In this document: piece after piece, positions 1-10,822 of the stretch
How the letters are laid out: the number at the start of each line of letters is the position of its first letter
Position numbering within the stretch: the stretch's first letter is position 1
Assembly (NCBI RefSeq): GCF_019059575.1
Contig: NW_024881595.1
Coordinates: 868,001 to 932,000 of the forward strand
Direction of reading: 5' to 3'
Source of the DNA: Amphibalanus amphitrite
Taxonomy: Eukaryota; Arthropoda; Thecostraca; Balanomorpha; Balanidae
DNA length: 64,000 nucleotides
Made by a program: the position numbers and the translations under genes
Notes under the pieces: model-generated
Told to the model about the DNA's origin: nothing
Databases searched by the model: none
Seen by the model: only the letters and a program-made list of their open reading frames with translations

Positions 1-1
1 G

Positions 2-109
2 GCGCCCACCGAAAAGCTGTTTGTCACACCCATGTATAACGCGCTGCTCATCGACCAGTCGCTGGCGCTGAACCGGAAGCGCGATGAGCAGCTGGGACTC
101 GTCGGAGAG
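2..109 (+). CDS. CHS: Gene 1 exon a (window starts inside it)
   Basis: Thirty-six codons containing FVTPMYNALLIDQS, which aligns with the start of the catalytic exon of gene 2. Donor GAG|gtacgc, phase 0. Gene 2 has no intron at this point. Confidence 0.85.
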
Positions 110-3100
110 GTACGCCAAGGACGCTCAACGGCACATGCTAGAGCGGTAATTTCACACCCTGAGTGATTATTTTATGTATCGAAGTACAAATCCAAGGGCC
201 TTTCACCGAACAGTTCACCGATGCTTCGCGTTTTCATTTCATGAATAGCGAAATGGGCTAACTTGTTTTTTCTGCCCTCAGGGTGTAGACATTGAGGACA
301 CGATGGAACGCCGCCCGGACGACGGTATGGACAGCGTCTCCACCCGCTCAAACAACGAGGAGGAGTCCGCGGTGCGCCACAGCGACCACATCACCCGCAT
401 CCTGGCGTGCGCCACCATGTGGCACGAGGAAAAGAGCGAGATGCTTCTGATGCTGCAGGCCGTGGCACACATGGACGCAGACCAGTCGGCGCGCCGCTGT
501 GCTCAGAAGTACCTCCAGATCGTTGACAAGGACTACTATCACTTCAAGACTCACATCTTCTTCGACGACGCGTTCGAGATCTCCGATGACGAGACTGAAG
601 AGATGCAGGTGGTGAACCGCTGGGTGAAACAGCTGTGCCATTGTATTGAGGAGGCCTGCTCCAACGTGCATGGCGTGGCACTTGCTCTTCCACCGCCGGT
701 GAAGACGCCGACGCCCTACGGAGGCAGGCTCATCTACACGCTTCCCGGCAAAACTCAGATCGTCGTCCATCTGAAGGACAAATCGCTGATTCGCCACCGC
801 AAGCGCTGGAGTCAGGTGATGTACATGTACTACCTGCTTGGCTTCAACCTCATGGAGCAGCCCATCGACCCAGAACGGAAGGAGGTGATCGCTGAGAACA
901 CCTACCTCCTCGCGCTGGACGGAGACATCGACTTCCTGCCGGACGCCGTGAAGCTGCTCGTGGACCTGATGAAGAAGAACGCGAACCTGGGCGCCGCGTG
1001 CGGCCGCATCCACCCCGTGGGCACCGGACCCATGGTGTGGTATCAGCTGTTCGAGTACGCCATCGGCCATTGGTTCCAGAAGGCCACCGAGCACATGATC
1101 GGCTGTGTGCTCTGCAGTCCTGGCTGCTTCTCCCTGTTCCGTGCCCGCGCTCTGATGGACGACAACGTGATGAAGACCTACACGACGCCGGCGTCTGAGG
1201 CCCGCCACTACGTGCAGTACGACCAGGGAGAGGATCGCTGGCTGTGCACCCTGCTGCTGCAGCGAGGCTACCGCGTCGAGTACTGCGCTGCGTCGGATGC
1301 CTACACCCATGCTCCAGAAGGCTTCAACGAGTTCTACAACCAGCGCCGTCGCTGGGTGCCCTCGACCATGGCCAACATCCTCGACCTGCTCGCGAGTCAC
1401 AGCCGGACTGTCAAAGTCAACGACAACATCTCCACCCTGTACATCATGTACCAGGTAGGTCATTCAGCATGCATTGTAGCTAGTCCGTAAGGTGTCAAAC
1501 CCGATACGACACAGGTTACCGTGGTTTCCGCACAACGAAAAATTATTTTACATTTTACATCATTACGACGTTCAGGGTGTGCTGACATTCACTTGAAAAA
1601 CAAAATCTCAAACAATGAAACTAAACAGTTATCTATCACAGCACGGTTGGAAGTCTTACGGGTGCTAGCCAAACAATAGTTACGATCGCGGACCTGCGGG
1701 GACCTGGAGTTATGTATCATGCTTGGAAGTCATCTGATTTCCATCGCCAGGTGATGCTGATGGTTGGCACGGTGCTCGGACCAGGAACCATCTTCCTCAT
1801 GCTCGTCGGATCGTTCAACGCCGCCTTCGGTATCAGCAACTGGGACTCCCTGATCTACAACTCGATTCCGGTCTTCATCTTCATGTTCGCCTGCATGACA
1901 ATGAGCTCAAAGATACAGGTGAGGCTAGTTTTTGTGCTGATGGCTCGCATATTTAATCTGTAATCCCCAAACAACTGAAAAGAGCACGCTAGTTATCACC
2001 TATGGACTAAGTGATTTGTTGACCGAACTGTGCGCCCTTTCAGCTGATGATAGCCCAGCTACTGACAGCGGTGTACATGGTCGTCATGGTAATCGTCATC
2101 ATCGGAATGGCACTGCAATTCGCAGAGGAGGGCTTGGAGTCACCATCAGCCATCTTCTTCATGGCCACCATGGGGAGCTTCGTCGCCACAGGCGAGTGGC
2201 AATGTGTGCAGTCACATGCAATACAATTAGTCCTTTTCGGCAATGAACCTCGCGAGTCTGCAATACGTAGCATTAATCTTCATACCGGACCGAAGTCGGG
2301 TCATCACCGACACTTTCTTCATTCGTAGGATCTAATAAGTGATCAGTACGAGCTGAACGTCGTGGTGCTTCCGGAACCTATCTCACATACCTGACATCTA
2401 AATGTTAATGCGATCATGGCAGCGCGACTGCTCCACAAAGCGTTTGGATCTGTTCGGCCCTTAACTGACATAGACAGAGTAAAACGTTCCTCGGCACGGA
2501 ACTGTGCGTTTACCATCCCCCTGCCCGCACCAGCGCTGCTCCATCCGCTCGAGTTCTACTGCCTGCCGGCGCTGGTGGTGTACTACATCACCGTGCCCAG
2601 CATGTACTTCCTGCTCATCGTCTACTCCTTCACCAACATGAACAACGTCACCTGGGGAACGCGCGAGGTCGCCGTCAAGACCAGGAAGTCCAAGGAGGCA
2701 AGTGAAATCACGCTCAATGTTCTTTTTATCAAAATTCTCTCCGAATGGATGAATGGTGGTTATGGATCGGGTGCCCCACTAAGCAGTGCTTGTGCTCAAA
2801 CGTTCGCGACAACGGACGAGAGGGTTCAGGGTCATGAAAGTATGAATAGCTGGAGCCCATTAGCTTCAGAACTAGATAAGTATTATCGGGTCCACGACTA
2901 ATTATCTGTGCGAAGAAAAATACTTTGGCGATCCCCTGGGTAAAGATAACCGAGGAACGTTATGAGCATTGGACAATTAACGTCCGATCATAGGGACCAA
3001 TAAACATTTCTTGTCGCATAAATCCCTACTGTGTAAGGTGTTTCAACGATTCCAATCAGTTAGACGCTATCGCTATTTCCTTCTCACTAACGTAGGAGCA

Positions 3101-6100
3101 AGAGGCAGAGAAGAAGGCACTGGAAGCCGCAAAGAAGCAGCCGGGAGGCATCATGGGCTTCCTCAGTCAGTTCAACAGCGGCGCCAAGGAGGAGGAGGGC
3201 TCCGTGGACTTCTCACTCGGAAACGTGTTCCGCTGCATGTGCTGCACATACCCCAAGGCCAACGACGAGCGTGAACAGCTGAAACGCATCGCTGACTCTA
3301 TCGACAACATCAACAAGCGAATGGACTCTATTGAGGGGTACGTCATACGAGAGTATTCTGGAGTTGGTTCCTTTACCTGAAGATTATCTTAAGATTTAAA
3401 ATAGTACAGTTTCTATCCGGAACACGGCGAAGGACTAATATGACAACTTCTTTCGAAGTGTTAAATCAAATTTAAGTATGTCGTATGTGATGAGCTGTAA
3501 GATGCCTATTTCGAGAAAGGCGCACACATTTTCACAGCTCAGATTGCCCTGTGAATGCGTTACGCTTGTTTGCGTTGTTGCCAGCTCCGATACGTAACTT
3601 GTCCTTCTGTTGGCTCAGAGGCGGCCTGGGCCGTCGCCGCACCACCAGCCGCAGCTCGGTGCGCAGCGCGATGAGTGCCATCAAGGAGTCTGCCGGGGAC
3701 GAGACAGAAGGAGACACCTCCGATGACCTCAGCGCCGCCGAGAGCGAGGGTGAGAACGCAACGGTCGCATTCGGTGGGCCTTTCGCGCGACGGGACGAGA
3801 CATTCAGACAGTTTTCATCTCCAGTGACTATGTTAACTTCATGGAAATCGGCGTTACATTAACAGTCCGTCTTCGCTGCAAAGCTCGCTTCCTGGAACTA
3901 TAAGAACGGTGCATTACCACGTACTTGGCCACGCTGTTTTCAGAGGACGGAGGATCGTGCCTACGGCAGTGTTACTTAGTATGTAATTACCATCTCGTCT
4001 GTTTAAAATCAAAGTCCAGCAGTGTTTGTGAAGTGCATGATACATTTCATGCCGCTCTTCATCGAGAGTGAGTCATAATTCAGCTCACGACACAATAGTA
4101 AGATCATAGCCAGAAAGTAGGTTATAAGGCATCAAATATTATTACTCTCAACGACCGATCCTAACACCGAGTCACTAAGCAGCCCTCCGTCGACTAATAA
4201 GTGTAGGTTTGACTGCTTTGTTTCATGTGTTGCAGAGAAAATCGTCACGAAGAAGAGGGACCTTCTGAGGAACCCGCTATGGATAGAAGACGAAATGTTT
4301 GCTGACAAGGGGAATGTTGAACTGCTTTCAACAAAGGAGATCGATTTCTGGAACGACCTGATCAAAGCGTACCTCTTCCCATTGATTGAAGATAAGGCAG
4401 AAAAGGTAGAGACGCATCACACAACTTACGGTCCTTGTTGCTATCCAAATAATAAATGAAGCGAAATATTGTTTCGGTTGAAACCTACCCTGCATGACGT
4501 GACGCCGTAGAATCTCCAGTGGCATGTCATCGTCATCTGATGACGTTTAGCAAGTAGTAAGTACAGTAATTGGAGTTAGCAGGACAGTTGTGTTACGCTT
4601 TGTCAAAAACCACACACGCCGTGCGGGCTGGCCTGTCCCTGTAGAGTTTAGACCGTAGAGGTGCTCCTAGCGCGTGACTACCACCCTATGCCCGTACCTC
4701 AGGCCCGGATCGCCACCGAACTCGAAGAGCTGCGCTCCAAAGTCTGCCTCTTCTTCTTCATGATCAACCTGGTGTTTGTGGTGGCCATCTTCAACCTGCA
4801 GCTGCACCAGGACGAGCTGCACCTCAACTGGCCCTTCGGCGCCATGCACGAGATCACTTACTCGGAGGATGCCAGCGGCAGATCGGTACGGACGGGCGGG
4901 CGGGCCCATCGGGACCGGTCACGGCGTCTATGGCGGGGGAGGGCGCTTCGTCCCCATTTTAGTGCGAGGGAAGAGATGCTGGGTCAGTCTTGAACACACC
5001 TAAAAGCGACTCCCGACTCGCAAATGACACCAGTCACAATCTGAACCGTCACAAATGGCCCCAGACAATCGTCATGGATGACGAGTGCCCACCATGCTTA
5101 TTGCTTATACCTGACAAACACGTCACAAGTCTCAGACCCTGCCCTCCTTTGGAAAATTATTAGGTTCGCGATATGTTCAGTGATCGTAACTTGTTTCTGT
5201 TGCCTTCTCTCCTCAGATCAAGATCGCTATCACATACCTTCAGCTGGAACCGATCGGCTTCATCTTCGTGCTCTTCTTCGCGGTGATTCTTCTGATCCAG
5301 TTCACTGCCATGCTGTTCCACCGATTCGGCACCATCTCTCAGATCCTCTCACTGGTGACGCTCAACTGGTGCAGCAGCAAGGTGGGTCACAGGGCGAGCG
5401 GATCCCTCCCTTCCGATGTGATGGTCATACGAGTGACGGGAACAGGAATAATGAATTTGGTTCAAAGTTCAAACTATGCCCGCATAATAAGATGTTGCCA
5501 CACGTAGCTATGGGAGGTGGTAAGAGTCCAGTGTAGGTGGACGGTTACCATCGACAGCGCAACAGTCCTGGGTGAACCCCGCTTTAGCTTGGTCGGCAGT
5601 AGTTGTAGCCAGGGTAGGTATACGAGCTAGGCTAGGTATAGCGAGCTAGGCTCGTATGTGGCAAGTTGCAAATCTGGCATTGGCAAATCTAAATACCTGC
5701 ATAACAATTAAAACATGTCAAATGCCTAAGACTTGACATTTTGATAGGATACATTGATTGCTGCGGCTAGTTGAGAGCCATCTCCCATAGCTTTCAGTCG
5801 CGCCCCTTCATCGCGAAAATTCATGACACCTGATCCGGAAGCTAACATCAATGAATACTATGCATACAATGATGGTATAGTCTTCCTCTGACGCCCATGG
5901 TCTCCGCCCCTCTGCAGAAGGAACAGAGCAGCACCGACCTACTCATGAAGGAGGGCATCAAGATGGTCACCCAGATGCAGAAGGCCAGCGTGCGGCAGGC
6001 ATCCGTCTCGAGCGGTGAGGGCGGCGGCCGCCAGCTCGACCGCAGGAAGACCATCAGCAGACTCGCGGACGAGAAGCGCAAGTCGCGCAAGATCACCTTC

Positions 6101-7422
6101 TCGCTGGACGACAACTTCAAACAGACGCTGGAGGACCTGGATGAGGTCGGAGAAGCCGGTAAGCGTGACGTGACAGCTATTGCTAAGACAAGGCTGATGC
6201 CGTGCGAGAGCATGTTATAATGCGCAGCAATTGACGATGTGTGATCAAGTTTGAAATATTGCCACGAGAAGCCCACGTTAAATCATAAATGTATAACTGA
6301 TTTCGTCAAGCTGAAAAGGACGCCTATTGCAGCTCACCGGGACTGATTCCCTCCGTTCCCTTGCAGCCGGCGGCCGACTCACCAGCGCCAACCTGCGCAT
6401 GAGCATGAACAAGAGGCGCGCCACCATCAAGGCCATCCAGGACCGTCGCAAGTCGGTGGCGGAGCACCGGCGCATGTCGCGCATGAACTCCATGTCGGGA
6501 GCCGCAGTAAGTACTGCCATTACGGAACCGCGACATCACGTAGCGCTTAGTCGCAAAGTTATCCTACGCGTAACACCGATTGTGGATTGCTCTTGATCGT
6601 CAATACATACATACATACATACATACATACATACATACATAACACGTTCAGGCCAATGAAGCTGGCAAATCGGGTCAAAAGACCTCGACAAGGATGAGAT
6701 TCGAACTCACGCGGGGAGACCCCATTGGATTAGCAGTCCAACGCCTTAACCACTCGGCCACCTTGTCTTGGCAATCGAATGTTAAAATACAGCTTTATAT
6801 TCCAATGGTACTTTCAGCTATTATCCGGCTCATGTTTCACTATGTTATGTAAATGTTTTGTCGTTGCGTAACTAAATAGAATGCATACCTAACCTATCCA
6901 CAACCCGAGGCATATCCAGCTCTATGGAGTGGCATTCCATGGTGCTGCCCTCTACGGAGCATTTAACCCCGACACCTGGCGGATATTTAGGTACCTATGT
7001 ATAGGTATAGGCATTGCCGAGCTCTTCCATTCGAAAATTGACGATACTGCAGCTTCCGCTTCCCGATCCAGCCATTCCCACAGTTTCAAAATATTGCTTC
7101 TTCAAAGTGTCCCTCACTCAGGGTAGCCTCGTACCACTACCCAGCCCCCATGGAAACAAAGGCGAGTTACAGTTACTAGTTAGCCTACAGCCTTCAGCAC
7201 AGCTTGCACAGCCTTCAAACTGAAACACAACCTTCAGCTGCCGCGTGACGAGCCGGCCTGTCCCCGTTGCAGATGCGGTCGCACGTCTCGACCCCGTCGA
7301 CGAGCAGCCAGCAGTACCCGCTGGCGCCGTACACACGCACCTCACACGACGGCGGCTACGACAACGGGGTATTCCAGGACTCTGGGGAGGACTCTGACTA
7401 CGACCGGCCGCAGCGGGCGTGA
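2..7422 (+). CDS. CHS: Chitin synthase, 5'-truncated (gene 1; 13 exons in window)
   Basis: Membrane GT2-family enzyme polymerising UDP-GlcNAc into chitin at the apical plasma membrane. Exons, all joining in frame: 2-109, 282-1454, 1751-1918, 2044-2191, 2534-2697, 3096-3337, 3619-3749, 4236-4405, 4703-4885, 5217-5381, 5918-6158, 6367-6506, 7273-7422; 1060 residues plus TGA. Visible signatures: CATMWHE, DGDIDF, EDR (1230-1238, catalytic), QRRRW (1341-1355, product binding) and WGTRE (2653-2667). Five membrane segments follow the catalytic domain, then a charged coiled-coil-like stretch, two more membrane segments and a basic Ser-rich tail. The N-terminal membrane domain (about 450-500 residues in gene 2) lies before the window. 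It is a paralogue of the convergent gene at 28305-57188, which has the same intron phases at most sites. Two introns appear to be GC-AG. No disabling change is seen. Confidence 0.95.
282..1454 (+). CDS. CHS: Gene 1 exon b, catalytic domain
   Basis: 391 codons after a ctgccctcag acceptor. Holds CATMWHE, DGDIDF, QGEDRW and NQRRRW, the chitin synthase donor, catalytic and product-binding motifs. Ends CAG|gtaggt, phase 0. Confidence 0.95.
1751..1918 (+). CDS. CHS: Gene 1 exon c, membrane segments after the catalytic domain
   Basis: Fifty-six codons with GTVLGPGTIFLMLVGSF and a second hydrophobic stretch. Same length and phases as the gene 2 exon 32013-32180. Confidence 0.93.
2044..2191 (+). CDS. 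CHS: Gene 1 exon d, ending in a GC donor
   Basis: Forty-nine codons plus one base. The only donor giving collinearity with gene 2 is CAG|gcgagt, a GC-type donor. Joining to 2534 yields FVAT-A-LLHPLEF, aligned with FMVIAAILHPQEF in gene 2. Confidence 0.85.
2534..2697 (+). CDS. CHS: Gene 1 exon e, WGTRE motif
   Basis: Two bases plus 54 codons. Contains the membrane span before NNVTWGTREV, a chitin synthase hallmark. The donor is GAG|gcaagt, which matches the GC-AG intron consensus. Confidence 0.85.
3096..3337 (+). CDS. CHS: Gene 1 exon f, cytoplasmic charged region
   Basis: Eighty codons plus two bases. Starts EQEAEKKALEAAKK and ends in EREQLKRIADSIDNINKRMDSIEG, a short heptad-like helix shared with gene 2. 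Donor gtacgt, phase 2. Confidence 0.93.
3619..3749 (+). CDS. CHS: Gene 1 exon g, Ser/Arg and acidic linker
   Basis: A basic RRRTTSRSSVRS segment followed by an acidic DETEGDTSDD segment. It enters in phase 2 and leaves in phase 1, like gene 2 exon 30656-30780. Little primary identity remains. Confidence 0.88.
4236..4405 (+). CDS. CHS: Gene 1 exon h
   Basis: Encodes RNPLWIEDEMF and FWNDLIKAYLFPLIEDKAEK, collinear with NPLWIEDKAL and the YLFPIDEDKAEK end of the gene 2 exon 30365-30528. Donor AAG|gtagag. Confidence 0.93.
4703..4885 (+). CDS. CHS: Gene 1 exon i, membrane segment equivalent to insect exon 8
   Basis: Sixty-one codons, ARIATELEELRSKVCLFF and one hydrophobic span. It sits where insect CHS1 carries mutually exclusive exons 8a/8b. 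No second copy is seen in the flanking introns. Confidence 0.92.
5217..5381 (+). CDS. CHS: Gene 1 exon j, last membrane segment
   Basis: Fifty-five codons with EPIGFIFVLFFAVILLIQF and MLFHRFGTISQI, aligned with gene 2 exon 29560-29727. Donor AAG|gtgggt. Confidence 0.93.
5918..6158 (+). CDS. CHS: Gene 1 exon k, cytoplasmic tail
   Basis: Eighty codons plus one base, rich in Lys, Arg, Gln and Ser (RRKTISRLADEKRKSRKITF). Position and phases match gene 2 exon 29176-29410, which also carries an RRRTIQNLV motif. Confidence 0.9.
6367..6506 (+). CDS. CHS: Gene 1 exon l, basic tail
   Basis: Encodes NLRMSMNKRRATIKAIQDRR and a following basic, Ser-rich stretch. Enters in phase 1, leaves in phase 0, donor GCA|gtaagt. 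Confidence 0.9.
6603..6641. repeat. (ATAC)n microsatellite
   Basis: About ten uninterrupted ATAC units in the last intron of gene 1, just upstream of the tRNA gene. Confidence 0.95.
6687..6767 (-). tRNA. tRNA-Ser(GCT)
   Basis: An 81-nt class II tRNA gene on the minus strand. The acceptor stem GACAAGG pairs with CCTTGTC. The A box GTGGCCGAGTGG and a B box ending GAGTTCGAATC are intact. The anticodon loop CTGCTAA gives anticodon GCT (6732-6734 on the opposite strand), reading AGC/AGT serine codons. A long variable arm with GGGG/CCCC pairing is present, as expected for tRNA-Ser. It lies antisense in the last intron of gene 1. All paired regions look intact, so it is probably functional. Confidence 0.95.
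7273..7422 (+). CDS. CHS: Gene 1 terminal exon
   Basis: Forty-nine codons plus TGA (7420-7422) after a ccccgttgcag acceptor. Encodes a Ser/Thr-rich start and an acidic DSGEDSDYDRPQ end. Poorly conserved against the gene 2 C-terminus. Confidence 0.88.
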   Translation: MRSHVSTPSTSSQQYPLAPYTRTSHDGGYDNGVFQDSGEDSDYDRPQRA

Positions 7423-7825
7423 GCGGTCCGGAGTACGGACCCGACGGCCGCGGCCGGCACCCGCCGCATGGAATACTGAACGATTATACGGCAACTGATG
7501 GAGTGATGGAGTAGAGAACGGCGGGTGTGAGCGGTCTCGGCCCGGAGACCGACACCCGCCGCAGGGAGTACGGGCCGATTATACGGCACTCTGGTGAAGG
7601 ACTGGAAGACAGCGGGTGTCCTGTCAGTGGACGGTTGGTTGTCCGGTGCAGGACGCATAGCGCGCACGGGTGCATACTATGATGTGCAAATGATGGTGCT
7701 ATTGGTGAAATCGACCACCACTTACGGAAATGCATCACATGCAATATTGCATGGGCATCAGTTATGATAGAGGACTTGTGAAAATTTTCAAAGCCTTTGT
7801 ATCCCGGGTACTATGCAAAACTACG

Positions 7826-7831
7826 AATAAA
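7826..7831 (+). terminator. Candidate poly(A) signal of gene 1
   Basis: AATAAA about 405 bases after the gene 1 stop codon, in AT-rich DNA. It is the first canonical hexamer I see after the stop. Confidence 0.55.
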
Positions 7832-9125
7832 AATCCTTACAGTTATGCCTAGGCTATTTAGCCTGAAAACACCTGAAAACAAAAGGTTTGTCAAAAATAT
7901 ATTTATAGCCTTGTATTTGTGTATAATGAGAAGTTAGAACAATACTTAATTCAGTGTTCATGTTAAATGCAGTAGGTATAACATAAACAAACACTTTATT
8001 ATGCCGTGTTCTGTCCAATAAAATGGCGGAGAGAAACGACGCGTTTTCGCACCCGTAGGCAAGGGAGTGGGCAGGTATTTATTACTGCATGCCAAATATG
8101 AAACCGTTTCATCAAAGTGCATTCTGCTGATACGATAGGTATTCATAGACCCAGGCAGAAAGTAGAAGCCAAAGTTTTCCGTCGTCATTAGCGTTGGGCC
8201 TCAGCAGCGGGCTATGCAGAGCGTAATATTGCATCGCGCGCTTTATGTTAAAAACATGAACATTGAAGAAGCATACGCGTATTCTGAATTTATTCACACG
8301 TCCGATCGCCGCCTGACACCACGTATCCGACTAGACCTTGATCCATGGATGCAGGAAGCACGACCCCGTACCCAGACGGGACGACCCAGATTTGAACGGA
8401 ACTCAGATAGCCATACAGACGGTGTTTGTGGTCACCCTCACCCACATTACATCACGTTATCTGGTGATGGGATACGAGTGTGAAGAAGACGATAGTTCCG
8501 CGACCAACGCTGAATTGCACCCTATGACCTTTTCAAAGTTGTTTGGAATTCATTTTATCTACCTTTATGAAGTTGTTACCGCGACTAAATAGGTCCTAAC
8601 TGTAAGAGTTGAGACTGCTGATAACAAAATACTTGAATGTTCGGCATTATTCAATGCCTCACATACATACATCTACTCCTTACAAAGGAAAGCATGTGGC
8701 TCACAGCACATCTGCATTACACAGATCATGTCCGTATCCAATATAATTCACTTATCAACACGGCAACGAAAGGACAAAGCGATACCCAGCAGACACTTTT
8801 ATGAGACCCTTTCACCTGACGCGCCAGACAATCGGAACTGGGGTCGCCCCTGCACGTCATATCGCCGCTACGTGAGGTGTCACTATCAGGCGGCCGTAAG
8901 CTGTCCGGCGCGACGGTGGCGGCAGTTTTTTGCAGAACAGTGCCACATGGCAGAGAGCATAGTCACGAGCACGGCGACATCCGGGGACAGCTCGGACCGA
9001 GGTCAGTGTCGCAGGGCACCGGCTCGCACGGCGGGCGGGCCACTATCGGTCTGGGAGGGCACCAGCTGCGTCCCGGGGTCCGCCACGACCGCGCTGGCTC
9101 AGTCGCCGCCGCCGTCTCAGCCCCG
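7832..9125. other. Spacer between gene 1 and the GILT-like gene
   Basis: AT-rich to about 8800, then GC-rich toward the GILT-like start. Only short unrelated reading frames are present. The promoter and 5' UTR of the GILT-like gene must lie here, but no TATA box or clear initiator can be assigned. Confidence 0.5.
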
Positions 9126-9773
9126 ATGGCGCCTCTGCTGCTGCTCCCACTGCTGCTGACCGCGCTGAGCCCGGCGCCGGCCCGAGCCCAGGCGCCGCTC
9201 AACCTCACCGTGTACTACGAGGCGCTCTGTCCGGACTCTAAGCACTTCGTGGTCGACCAGCTGGAGCCGCTGTGGCGGAGGATCGGCAGCAGCGATGTGC
9301 TCTCGCTGCAGTTTGTGCCATGGGGCAAGGCGTGGGAGCACGAGGACCCGACCGGAGGCGGAGCCTACGTCACCTGTCAGCACGGCCCGGCCGAGTGCTG
9401 GGGGAACCGGCTGCACGGCTGCGTGCTGAGCCAGCTGGCCGACGCCGGTCAGCAGCTGGCAGCCGTCAGCTGCCTGATGCGCAACTATCGCTGGCTGCAT
9501 GCGGCGGCGCCCATCTGTGTGCGCGCCGCCGGCCTCGACTGGCGGCGGGTGGCGCGCTGCTCCTTCTCCGAGAGCGCACTCGCTGACGCGCTGGCGTTCG
9601 GCCGGCGCACGCGGCAGCTGCAGCCGCCGCTCACGTTTGTGCCGACCGTCACCGCCGACGGCCAGCAGGACGGCCAGCAGCTGATGCTCTACAACCTCGA
9701 GTTCTTTGTGTGCGAGACCTGGCGGATGCGCACCGGTGAGCCGGCGCCCGGCTGTCCGACCGACTCCGCCTGA
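9126..9773 (+). CDS. GILT: GILT-like (gamma-interferon-inducible lysosomal thiol reductase family) protein
   Basis: 215 residues, one exon. The ATG at 9126 is chosen because it opens a signal peptide (MAPLLLLPLLLTALSPAPARA); the same frame is open upstream to 8877 but without one. The family signature CQHGxxECxxNxxxxC is complete at residues 84-99. The thioredoxin-like site is CPDS at 35-38 (9228-9239), so the second redox Cys is replaced by Ser, a CXXS form reported from several arthropod GILT-like proteins. Further Cys residues in the C-terminal half fit the conserved disulphides. Family role: thiol reduction of proteins in lysosomes or secreted fluids, including immune roles. Whether this copy reduces disulphides is uncertain. 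Lack of introns is notable; retroposition is possible, but I see no poly(A) tail or flanking duplication. Confidence 0.88.
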   Translation: MAPLLLLPLLLTALSPAPARAQAPLNLTVYYEALCPDSKHFVVDQLEPLWRRIGSSDVLSLQFVPWGKAWEHEDPTGGGAYVTCQHGPAECWGNRLHGCVLSQLADAGQQLAAVSCLMRNYRWLHAAAPICVRAAGLDWRRVARCSFSESALADALAFGRRTRQLQPPLTFVPTVTADGQQDGQQLMLYNLEFFVCETWRMRTGEPAPGCPTDSA

Positions 9774-10117
9774 ATGCTGTCACCGCTCGGTGTACGGACC
9801 AGAGCAGCACACCGCCGTCACAGCAGCAGCACGTGACTCTGATTGCTCAACTTCATTGGTTGTGACCAATTGGATATTTATCAGCATTTCGTGCATGCAT
9901 GTCTACTGCCAATCTTCAATGAGACTTCGAATCGGAAGGACAAAAATATACAGCTTGCCTAACAGTTTTTGTTTGGTGAAATTGGTCCCAGACCGAAATT
10001 ACCGAATAGATTTAGCATGTGTTTTTTAACAAAAATGCATACCTACATTCCTTTACTTGGCGAAGGACAGGTAAGATATGACAGTAGCAGCCTCAGCAGA
10101 TTTTTAGACGGTCAGAG
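9774..10117. other. 3' flank of the GILT-like gene
   Basis: AT-rich non-coding DNA. No canonical AATAAA close to the stop and no recognisable element before the MITE at 10118. Confidence 0.4.
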
Positions 10118-10556
10118 TTAGCCCTTGCATGTGTGCGGCGTTTGCCAGCTTCTAACGTGTCGGGGGGGGGGGGGGTCGTTTGGACCCCCCCCCCCCCCCA
10201 TTGCCGTTTGGCCCCTGATCGAGCTAGAGCTTCGCGGAAAAAACGAACGTGTTGCCCGTGACGATAGAAAGCCAATGATACCCAATTTTAAAGGTCCTAG
10301 GTCATCGGTTGACCTTCCAGGTCAGGTCAATGACCCAAAAGTCGGGAAAATCGGGACCTATTAGAAAGTCGTTAAGTGTGGCTGCTATGGGGGTTTACGG
10401 GGTGCTGATCACGAATATCGTGTTAGTTTTGATCACATGTGATGTCTTTAAGCATTTAGACCAGGTGAGGTCAGGCCAGGTCAACCAGTAGCGGTCGTGA
10501 CGGGTATTCGTAGTACGAGTTAACCACCTCTGACAGCTTCGTGGCATGTTACGAAG

Positions 10557-10822
10557 CATAGGCGCGGGAGCCGGGGGGGGGGGCAGTGGGGGCAGCTTGC
10601 CCCCCCCCCCCCAACTCTGGGGCCGTGGGGGCGGTGCCCCCACAGCTTTGAGACGGAATACCACATTTTTTTTGCAAATGTTTTCTTTTTTTGTTGAAAA
10701 ATCCGAGGGGTGAAAAATAAGTGGCCTAAAACCGGTGAGAAACCTAGATTTGGGGGTACCCTAGGTTAATCTCTATTATGGTGTGCCCCCCCCCCAGTCG
10801 GAAAGTAGTTCCCGCGCCCCTG
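10557..10822. mobile_element. hAT-like MITE nested in the piggyBac-like MITE
   Basis: Flanked by a perfect 8-bp duplication TTACGAAG (10549-10556 and 10823-10830). Terminal inverted repeats CATAGGCGCGGGAGCC and CAGGGGCGCGGGAACT. The other family 1 MITEs read through the insertion point without it, which confirms an insertion. Contains long G and C runs and no reading frame. Confidence 0.85.

Noticed and set aside
348-1463. 371-codon open frame antisense to the gene 1 catalytic exon
   Set aside because: Opposite strand of a conserved GC-rich exon. A similar antisense frame exists over the gene 2 catalytic exon (32491-33444). Codon bias of the real gene explains both.
8877-9125. N-terminal extension of the GILT-like protein from the upstream in-frame ATG
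   Set aside because: It would bury the clear signal peptide that begins at 9126 and has no domain character.
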